This document shows, in pieces, positions 6,577-10,975 of a stretch of 10,975 nt of DNA. The DNA is from DASZTV01 sp036268405 (GTDB lineage: Bacteria > Actinomycetota > Actinomycetes > JAFAQI01). Position numbers and translations under genes: made by a program. Positions within the stretch are counted from its first letter, which is position 1; every line of letters begins with the position of its first letter. The stretch covers positions 1-10,975 of the forward strand of contig DATAUF010000126.1 of assembly GCA_036268405.1 (NCBI GenBank), written 5' to 3'. A model generated the notes under the pieces. It saw only the letters and a list, made by a program, of their open reading frames with translations. It made no database searches and was not told the DNA's origin.

Positions 6577-6809
6577 CTACTTGAGAAGATCTCGCAGAGC
6601 ACCAGTCGGGGCCGCGATCCATCCCTCGCGCTTCGCCTGATCGAGATTGTCCGGCAGAGGGGAAATGCGTCCGTCGTGCGCAGCCTTTGCCGCGAGGGCA
6701 CTCTGGTTGAGATGAGTCGGGTGAGATGCGCGCGGCCCTTGTCCCACTCGACCTCAGCTATCGCGGTTCGCCTTGGCTCGCCACCTAGATCTACGCCGAG
6801 GGTGATCAC
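6577..6809 (-). pseudogene. DUF429 pseudogene with large internal deletion
   Basis: Two remnants of a DUF429 gene abut here. Reading the minus strand from the GTG at 6809, about 36 codons match the N-terminus of the neighbouring intact gene (MITLGVDLG, RTAIA, LT). Around 6702 the homology jumps to another frame, where ALAAKAA, then AKREGWIAAP and a TAG stop at 6577-6579, match the C-terminus of the intact copy. About 175 codons of the core are missing, including the equivalents of Asp54 and the 198-202 acidic cluster, and the two halves are out of frame. Read straight through, the N-terminal frame runs into the upstream part of the intact gene (to 6381) and gives a nonsense tail. Because the start region still carries a -10-like TAACGT box, it may still be transcribed. 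The loss looks like a deletion after tandem duplication. Confidence 0.8.
6615..6637. repeat. 23-bp direct repeat, copy 2 (inside the DUF429 pseudogene)
   Basis: This is the second copy of the block at 5800-5822, differing at one position. It encodes the same AKREGWI region of the decayed paralogue. Confidence 0.75.
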
Positions 6810-6815
6810 CCCGGC

Positions 6816-6821
6816 ACGTTA
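6816..6821 (-). promoter_or_regulatory. Candidate -10 box before the DUF429 pseudogene
   Basis: TAACGT on the minus strand lies 6 nt before the GTG at 6809, the same geometry as the intact paralogue. The flanking bases are also similar (CGTTAGCGTGCC and CGCTAACGTGCC), so the duplication included the promoter. Confidence 0.45.
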
Positions 6822-6853
6822 GCGATGTCGGTCGTTCGGGGCATGATGCGGGC

Positions 6854-7234
6854 ATGACGTTGATCGCGCGATTCTCGGTGACTGGAACTGAGCCGACGAC
6901 GGCGAACGGCCTCGATGTCGACTGGGTCGGGATCCTCGTCTTCTCCAAGACGTTCACGTCCGGGATCATCGGCGAGGCAAAGACGCTGTTCATGTCTGCC
7001 GGGACAGAGGAGGGTTCGCGGTCCTACGTGGCGACGGAGCGAATCACCGGCAGGACCGATGACGGCAAGGCAGGCTCGTTCACCGTGCAGCACGGCGGGC
7101 TCGAGTCGGATCCGAGCACGTGGTTCGGCCACATCGTGCCGAAGACCGGTACCGACGCCTTCGCCGACTGGACCGGATCGGCCCGGATCCAGCACGACGA
7201 AGATGGCGCGTACTTCGAGATCGATCTGTCATGA
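6854..7234 (+). CDS. DUF3224 domain-containing protein
   Basis: The product has 126 residues, the usual length for this family, and is probably cytoplasmic because it has no signal peptide or membrane segment. DUF3224 features are visible: an early beta strand (LIARFSVTGTEP), a GIIGEAKTLFMSAG segment, ATERITGR, then GSFTVQHGG and a GTGSARI-like hairpin (WTGSARIQHDEDG). The family folds as a small beta-barrel and its molecular role is not established. No Shine-Dalgarno is seen before the ATG. CATGAT lies exactly 6 nt upstream and may act as a weak -10 for a leaderless mRNA. The stop codon overlaps the ATG of the next gene (ATGA), so the two are probably translated together. It is divergent from the DUF429 pseudogene. 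Confidence 0.85.
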   Translation: MTLIARFSVTGTEPTTANGLDVDWVGILVFSKTFTSGIIGEAKTLFMSAGTEEGSRSYVATERITGRTDDGKAGSFTVQHGGLESDPSTWFGHIVPKTGTDAFADWTGSARIQHDEDGAYFEIDLS

Positions 7235-7803
7235 CCAAGCCGGGAGTGCGGCCGCGCGCCTTCGTGGTGAGCATCGCGGTCTTCACCCTTCCCGCGGCTG
7301 GGTGCGCGGGAAGCGCGAGCGACGGGTCGGCTCCTCACCGCACCGCCAGCCTGACGAGTACTAGCGGTGCGCTCGCGAGCCTGCCGTACTACTCGGTGGC
7401 CACCCCGCTGCCCGGTACGCACCACGGTGACGCCGTCGAGCTCGCGATCCCGGTAGGCCTCGGGGTGCTGCTCGCCGCTGCCAAGGGTCGGACCGACGAC
7501 GTGCCGCCACGCGAGTACGCGGGGATGAGCCGGCAGAGCCCGCTCCATTTCGCACGTGACGGAGCGACCGGCATCCTCTGGGCGGCGGGTCAGGTGCGGG
7601 CACGGCCCCGATTCATGCGCGCCGGAGTCTCGAACAACGACGCGGGCTCGTACGACCTTTTCGAGCGCAGGCCGGGCGGAGCATGGACGGCCTCCGACAT
7701 CGGTCCCTCAGGTCAACCAGCCGGCTTCCTCTGTCACATCGGCTTGCCCAACGACGTGATCGCCCTGTGGCGGTGGCCGCTGTGTCTGGGCGGCGTCTCC
7801 TAG
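7231..7803 (+). CDS. Putative lipoprotein of unknown function
   Basis: The product has 190 residues starting at the ATG that overlaps the DUF3224 stop by 4 nt. An open frame extends upstream inside that gene but is not expected to be used. The N-terminus has basic residues (Lys3, Arg7, Arg9), a hydrophobic run from 11 to 20 and then AAG-Cys25, a slightly off-consensus lipobox because the -3 residue is Ala. Ser- and Gly-rich sequence follows, as is usual after a lipid anchor. A lipoprotein, or at least an exported protein, is therefore likely. The rest, with Cys residues in FLCHIG and WPLCLG near the end, does not match a family I know. Its TAG stop shares the four bases CTAG with the stop of the convergent gene on the other strand. 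Confidence 0.7.
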   Translation: MTKPGVRPRAFVVSIAVFTLPAAGCAGSASDGSAPHRTASLTSTSGALASLPYYSVATPLPGTHHGDAVELAIPVGLGVLLAAAKGRTDDVPPREYAGMSRQSPLHFARDGATGILWAAGQVRARPRFMRAGVSNNDAGSYDLFERRPGGAWTASDIGPSGQPAGFLCHIGLPNDVIALWRWPLCLGGVS

Positions 7804-8201
7804 GGCCGCGCGAGCCGGTCGCGAATCGCGGCGGCGAGCGCCTCTCCACGTAGTGGGTCGCGCCGCAGACCGGTCGCGCGGTGGCACGTGCCGTCCTCAG
7901 TGATCACGCATACGTAGCCGGCACCAGTGGTGTCGTCCGCGCCTGCCATCACGGTCACTTCGGCGATCTCCGACCGCGGCAGCCGCTGCGTGTATGTCAG
8001 ATTGCGCACGACGACTGAATCGGCTGTGACGAACAGACCGCCGACGAGGTTGCGCCAGATGAGAAGCGCTGTCACGGCGACGACCGCGACCGCGGCGATC
8101 GGTGTGACGACAAAGCCGAGGATCCCCGCGAGGATCACGCCATATGCCGCGACCGCCAACGCCGCCCGCTTGCGCGAAGCGTTCTGGAACGCGGTCGGCA
8201 T
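7800..8201 (-). CDS. Small membrane protein with a bacterial PH-like domain
   Basis: The product has 133 residues. Two hydrophobic segments near the N-terminus (about residues 13-33 and 36-58) suggest a membrane hairpin. They are followed by a cytoplasmic domain of about 75 residues with VVVRNLTYTQRLPRSEIAEV, which resembles the start of the PH-like domains found after two membrane helices in many actinobacterial proteins. The function of this group is unknown. A CTAG sequence at 7800-7803 supplies the stop codon of this gene and of the convergent lipoprotein gene. There is no Shine-Dalgarno; TAGCGT stands 6 nt before the ATG. The start is divergent from the small membrane protein gene at 8252, with a 50-nt gap. 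Confidence 0.8.
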   Translation of the reverse strand: MPTAFQNASRKRAALAVAAYGVILAGILGFVVTPIAAVAVVAVTALLIWRNLVGGLFVTADSVVVRNLTYTQRLPRSEIAEVTVMAGADDTTGAGYVCVITEDGTCHRATGLRRDPLRGEALAAAIRDRLARP

Positions 8202-8207
8202 CCGGCC

Positions 8208-8213
8208 ACGCTA
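8208..8213 (-). promoter_or_regulatory. Candidate -10 box for leaderless PH-like protein transcript
   Basis: TAGCGT on the minus strand ends 6 nt before the ATG at 8201. It is identical in sequence and spacing to the box before the DUF429 gene, although the genes are unrelated. Confidence 0.5.
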
Positions 8214-8251
8214 GGCCACCCGTAGTGCCCTTTAGGCGAGATGATGTCCGC

Positions 8252-8455
8252 ATGGCGAAAGGGCCCACGCAGCAGGCGGTGGTCTGCGCGATCGTCGCCG
8301 CGGGCGGGAACGCCGGTGTCTCCTACATGCACGAGGGCTTCTGGCGCACCGCGGCATCCTCGGTTGGGTGTTTCTTGTTTGTCATGGTGTTGATCACCTG
8401 GATGGACCGGCGTCGAGAGCGTCGTACCACGGATTCTGAGAGACTCGAGCCGTGA
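8252..8455 (+). CDS. Small membrane protein of unknown function (67 residues)
   Basis: The product has 67 residues. A moderately hydrophobic stretch at about 9-24 and a stronger one at about 37-50 (VGCFLFVMVLITW) are followed by MDRRRERR, a basic tail expected on the cytoplasmic side. That would give one or two membrane passes. The ATG at 8252 is chosen because the longer open frame runs into the divergent gene. GATGAT lies 6 nt upstream and no Shine-Dalgarno is visible. The stop overlaps the GTG of the SRPBCC gene (GTGA), so the two are probably co-translated. I do not recognise a family. Coding is supported mainly by gene packing and the membrane pattern. Confidence 0.65.
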   Translation: MAKGPTQQAVVCAIVAAGGNAGVSYMHEGFWRTAASSVGCFLFVMVLITWMDRRRERRTTDSERLEP

Positions 8456-8916
8456 TCAGAGGTGAAGGCTCCGCATTCATTGCGGGCGTGACCGCACAGG
8501 ACATCTTTGACTTCGTGCTCGACCCGGCGCAGTACACGAAAGCCGACCTCAAGGTCGTTGGCGTCACCAAGCTCGCCGACACCGATGACGGCATGATCGC
8601 CCGCGAGGACGGCAAGTTCCTCGGCAAGTTCCCGGGCTCAGTGATCACCCGCTACCGCTGGATGCCGCCCTACTCGATCGACGTCGTGCTGGAGCATGGC
8701 GTGCCGGCGTACATGCATGCGTGGTTCGAGATCGAGGACCGTGACGGCGGCGCGTTCGTGCGTCACGTCGAGGAGCTCGCGATGCGCAAGCCGTTCAGCA
8801 AGGTCTGGGACCTCATGACCAAGAGCTGGTTCGCGAAGTCGGTGGCGGTAGAGGTCGCGGAGATCGCGCGGCTGATGGAAGCCGGCGATCGTGGACGGGG
8901 CATCGCGGCCCACTAA
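8452..8916 (+). CDS. SRPBCC family protein (START/polyketide cyclase-like fold)
   Basis: The product has 154 residues from a GTG that overlaps the preceding stop by 4 nt. The pattern fits the SRPBCC helix-grip fold. An initial strand (GSAFIAGVTAQDIFDFVLDPAQYTKADLKV) contains the typical helix where ligands enter. Beta strands follow (ITRYRWMPPYSIDVVLEH, AYMHAWFEIED, GGAFVRHVEEL), and then a long C-terminal helix (KSWFAKSVAVEVAEIARLMEAG). Such proteins bind hydrophobic ligands or act as cyclases or lipid-transfer domains; which applies here is unknown. There is no signal peptide. Its partner is the small membrane protein just upstream. The cupin gene starts 34 nt downstream with its own ribosome site. 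Confidence 0.85.
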   Translation: MIRGEGSAFIAGVTAQDIFDFVLDPAQYTKADLKVVGVTKLADTDDGMIAREDGKFLGKFPGSVITRYRWMPPYSIDVVLEHGVPAYMHAWFEIEDRDGGAFVRHVEELAMRKPFSKVWDLMTKSWFAKSVAVEVAEIARLMEAGDRGRGIAAH

Positions 8917-8936
8917 CGGGGCTCGAGCTCGGCGGT

Positions 8937-8943
8937 GGGAGAG
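8937..8943 (+). promoter_or_regulatory. Shine-Dalgarno sequence before the cupin gene
   Basis: GGGAGAG sits 7 nt before the ATG at 8951. It fixes that start over the longer in-frame ATG at 8891, which would overlap the SRPBCC gene. Confidence 0.65.
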
Positions 8944-8950
8944 TCACCGC

Positions 8951-9331
8951 ATGGACAAGTCGCAGGTGTCGGTCGTCCGTTCCGGTGAGTGCGTGGAGGC
9001 GGACCCGTCGCCCGGTGTCGTCCGTGAGCAGGCCTTCGTGCGGGCCGGCATGTGGTCGGGGCGCGTCACCACTGAACCCGGCACGGTGTCGGGATGGCAC
9101 CACCACGGCGATCACGACACCTCGATCTACGTCTCGGAGGGCGTGCTTCGGCTGGAGTTCGGTCCAGGTGGAACGGATGTCGTGCGGGCCGGACCTGGTG
9201 ACTTCGTACACGTCGGCAAAGGCGTGGTGCACCGCGAGGGAAATCCGTCCGAGGTGTCGTCCCGGCTGATCGTGACCCGCGCCGGTCAGGGTGCGGTGAC
9301 CGTCAACGTCGACGGACCCGACGCGCCGTAG
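8951..9331 (+). CDS. Cupin domain protein
   Basis: The product has 126 residues and contains one cupin barrel. Motif 1 is visible as GWHHHGDHDTSIYVSEG (residues 48-64), with His50-His52, His55 and Glu63 as possible metal ligands. Motif 2 is PGDFVHVGKGVVHREGN (82-98), with His94 as the last ligand and Lys90 where Pro is usual. Metal-binding single-domain cupins include dioxygenases, isomerases and sugar-binding proteins, and the sequence does not say which this is. There is no signal peptide. It lies 34 nt after the SRPBCC gene, so it may belong to the same transcript. It converges with the short-chain dehydrogenase, with only 5 nt between the stop codons. Confidence 0.9.
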   Translation: MDKSQVSVVRSGECVEADPSPGVVREQAFVRAGMWSGRVTTEPGTVSGWHHHGDHDTSIYVSEGVLRLEFGPGGTDVVRAGPGDFVHVGKGVVHREGNPSEVSSRLIVTRAGQGAVTVNVDGPDAP

Positions 9332-9336
9332 TCCGG

Positions 9337-10158
9337 CTAGACGTTGTTGACGGATTCGGGGGAGCGCGCGAACGCCGCGCTGCCCGCGATGAAGCCGTCG
9401 ACGTCCTGCGCCTTCATCTTCACGACCTCCCCGAGCGACTCCGGGATGTAGCGCTCCAAGCCCTCGCCCGTCATCGCATCGAGGATCGCGGCTGCGCAGT
9501 CCTCCGGCGGGAAGAACTCACCGTCGTACGCCGCCTTCTCGTTGCCGGGTACGTCCCCCCAGATCGGCGTCGCGATCGGCCCCGGCTGGATCGCCCGGAT
9601 GTGGATGTTCTCCTCGTAAAGGTCGACGGCCATGACCTCGCTGAAGCCGTTGAGTGCGAACTTGCTGCCGGCGTACGCCGACTCGCGCGGCGGCGCCACC
9701 CGTCCCGCGAGGCTCGCGACGTTGACGATGACTCCGCTGCCTCGCTCGCGCATCAGCGGGAGTACGGCGAGGGTCATCCGGACCGGGGAGAAGTAGTTGA
9801 GGGTCATGATCGACTCGACCTCTTCGGCCGTCAGACGCGTGATGTGCTTTCGCTTGGGTGCGCCTGCGTTGTTGACGAGCCCGTCGAGCCCGTCGAATCG
9901 CTTCCAGGCATCCAGCGCGACCTTCTCGGCAAGGGGGAGATCGGAAAGGTCCGCGGCCCACACCTCGACATCGGGCGAGCCCGCGTCGCGGGTCTCCTGC
10001 GCGACCTGGTCGAGCAGCTCCTTGCGACGTGCGACCAGTCCGACGCGGGCGCCCGCGGCGCCGAGGGCGCGGGCCGTTGCGGCGCCGATCCCGGTCGACG
10101 CGCCGGTCACCAGGACGGCGGACCCCGCGAGCTGCAGGGTGTTCTTCGGCTTCGACAT
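9337..10158 (-). CDS. Short-chain dehydrogenase/reductase (SDR), classical type
   Basis: The product has 273 residues and oxidises or reduces an alcohol/ketone with NAD(P). The classical SDR motifs are all present: TGASTGIG (18-25), NNAG (96-99), Asn121, Ser149, and YAGSK with Tyr162 and Lys166. A PGPIATPIW segment follows (the PG motif region), and then a C-terminal tail. Arg44-Arg45 after the second strand suggests a preference for NADP. The ATG at 10158 is used, and no clear Shine-Dalgarno is seen. It is 32 nt downstream of the acyl-CoA dehydrogenase on the same strand, so the two are probably co-transcribed and may act on the same substrate or a related one; the substrate is unknown. It converges with the cupin gene. 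Confidence 0.93.
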   Translation of the reverse strand: MSKPKNTLQLAGSAVLVTGASTGIGAATARALGAAGARVGLVARRKELLDQVAQETRDAGSPDVEVWAADLSDLPLAEKVALDAWKRFDGLDGLVNNAGAPKRKHITRLTAEEVESIMTLNYFSPVRMTLAVLPLMRERGSGVIVNVASLAGRVAPPRESAYAGSKFALNGFSEVMAVDLYEENIHIRAIQPGPIATPIWGDVPGNEKAAYDGEFFPPEDCAAAILDAMTGEGLERYIPESLGEVVKMKAQDVDGFIAGSAAFARSPESVNNV

Positions 10159-10190
10159 GGCGGTCTACTTTCGTCGCAGGTCGGACCGCG

Positions 10191-10975
10191 TCAGCGGCGG
10201 GGAAGCTTGATCGCGCGGTCGGCGATGATGTTCTTTTGCACCTGCGTCGTGCCGGCACCGATCGAGGTGTAGCGCTGGTAGCTGTAGAGCCGCGTCCACG
10301 AGCCCTTGTCGACAGCGTCGGGGCCACCGCGCGCGAGCAGCGCCGCCGTACCGAGCAGGTCGACTTGCAGCTCGGCAAGGGTCTGCGCCAGGTGGCTCCA
10401 CTGCAGCTTTGCGATCTGGACCTCGGGCCAGCCCTTCTCGCCTTTGAGGACCTTGGACAGCGCGCGCATGTTGAGCAACCGGGTCATCTCGATCTGCGTG
10501 TACGCCCGCGCCAGTCTGTCGCGCAGGTCGGGATCGGCCAGCGCGCCAGGGTTGTGCTCGCGCGCCCAGTCGACCGCGCGGTCGAGCTCTGACTTCATCG
10601 TGATCGACAGGCCCGCGGTGCCGACCCGCTCGTTGGTGAGCGTGCCCATCGCGACCTGCCAGCCCTCACCCTCGTTCCCGAGGCGAGAGAAGTCCGCGGG
10701 GACGTGCGCATTGTCGAAGGTCACCAGGCAGAACGAGTCCTCGCCGACGATGTCGGTGATCGGCGTCGCGGTGATGCCGGGCAGCGTCAGGTCGACGATC
10801 AGGGCGGTGATGCCGTCGTGCTTCGCGCCGCGTTCGATCGCGGTCGGGTCGGTGCGGACGAGGAACAGTCCCCACTTCGCGTAGTGCGCGGTCGTGCACC
10901 AGATCTTCTGGCCGTCGAGGACGTACTCGTCGCCATCGCGGGTCGCCAGCAGGCGAAGGTTCGCGAGGTCGGACC
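10191..10975 (-). CDS. Acyl-CoA dehydrogenase, N-terminal part outside the window
   Basis: The frame stays open to the right edge, so the GTG at 10724 is an internal codon. About 260 residues of a flavin-dependent acyl-CoA dehydrogenase are visible. The reading begins at SDLANLRLLATRDGDEYVLDGQKIW, the middle beta domain, and continues through GNEGEGWQVAMGTLTNERVGTAG into the C-terminal helical domain ending IGAGTTQVQKNIIADRAIKLPRR. The residue at the MCAD catalytic Glu position is Ala (GAGT), while a Glu is present in LTNERV, as in the gene at the left edge. The catalytic Glu is therefore likely the alternative one used by isovaleryl-type enzymes. The short-chain dehydrogenase starts 32 nt after its stop. 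An actinobacterial FadE paralogue is the best description; the substrate is not known. Confidence 0.92.
   Translation of the reverse strand, partial: SDLANLRLLATRDGDEYVLDGQKIWCTTAHYAKWGLFLVRTDPTAIERGAKHDGITALIVDLTLPGITATPITDIVGEDSFCLVTFDNAHVPADFSRLGNEGEGWQVAMGTLTNERVGTAGLSITMKSELDRAVDWAREHNPGALADPDLRDRLARAYTQIEMTRLLNMRALSKVLKGEKGWPEVQIAKLQWSHLAQTLAELQVDLLGTAALLARGGPDAVDKGSWTRLYSYQRYTSIGAGTTQVQKNIIADRAIKLPRR

Noticed and set aside
6381..6809. 142-codon minus-strand frame as a real gene
   Set aside because: Only its first 36 or so codons resemble DUF429; the rest is out-of-frame read-through of the pseudogene and of the neighbouring gene.
5747..6809. DUF429 pair as a defence or toxin system
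   Set aside because: No partner gene, recombinase, CRISPR or restriction component lies nearby, and one copy is decayed; an RNase H-like fold alone does not support it.
1..10975. tRNA, rRNA, CRISPR, riboswitch, insertion sequence or prophage features
   Set aside because: No array of repeats, cloverleaf, rRNA-like sequence or transposase/integrase motif was seen on either strand.

Overview
The window looks like chromosomal DNA of a high-GC actinobacterium. GC is high throughout, GTG and TTG starts are frequent, and the genes are lipid and acyl-CoA genes or families common in actinobacteria (a two-domain acyl-CoA dehydrogenase, DUF3224, a bacterial PH-like membrane protein). Several genes have no Shine-Dalgarno sequence but carry a -10-like hexamer exactly 6 nt before the start codon, which suggests leaderless mRNAs. 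I cannot assign a genus. I see no tRNA, rRNA, CRISPR array, transposase, integrase or origin.

Layout. (1) 2-1495 (+) is the 3' part of a fused two-domain acyl-CoA dehydrogenase gene cut by the left edge. (2) 1522-1962 (-) is a small secreted four-cysteine protein of unknown function. (3) 2086-5703 is a candidate catabolic module: an FGGY carbohydrate kinase (-), divergent from a D-2-hydroxyacid dehydrogenase and a thiolase (+). Its control region carries an 18-bp near-perfect palindrome plus a third half-site. (4) 5747-6809 (-) holds a DUF429 (RNase H-fold) gene and, just upstream of it, a second DUF429 copy reduced to its two ends. (5) 6854-9331 is a run of small genes: DUF3224, putative lipoprotein, a convergent PH-like membrane protein, a 67-residue membrane protein, an SRPBCC protein and a cupin. 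Two adjacent pairs overlap by 4 nt. (6) 9337-10975 (-) is an acyl-CoA dehydrogenase gene (cut by the right edge) followed by a short-chain dehydrogenase.

How the genes may work together. Both edges carry acyl-CoA dehydrogenases and the middle carries a thiolase, so beta-oxidation-like chemistry is the common thread. The kinase/dehydrogenase/thiolase group could oxidise a hydroxy-acid or sugar-derived substrate and release acyl-CoA units, but its substrate cannot be read from the sequence. Coding occupies nearly all of the window and no gap exceeds 300 bases. The most notable signals are the palindrome between the divergent kinase and dehydrogenase genes, the decayed DUF429 duplicate, and the repeated 6-nt spacing of -10-like boxes to start codons.
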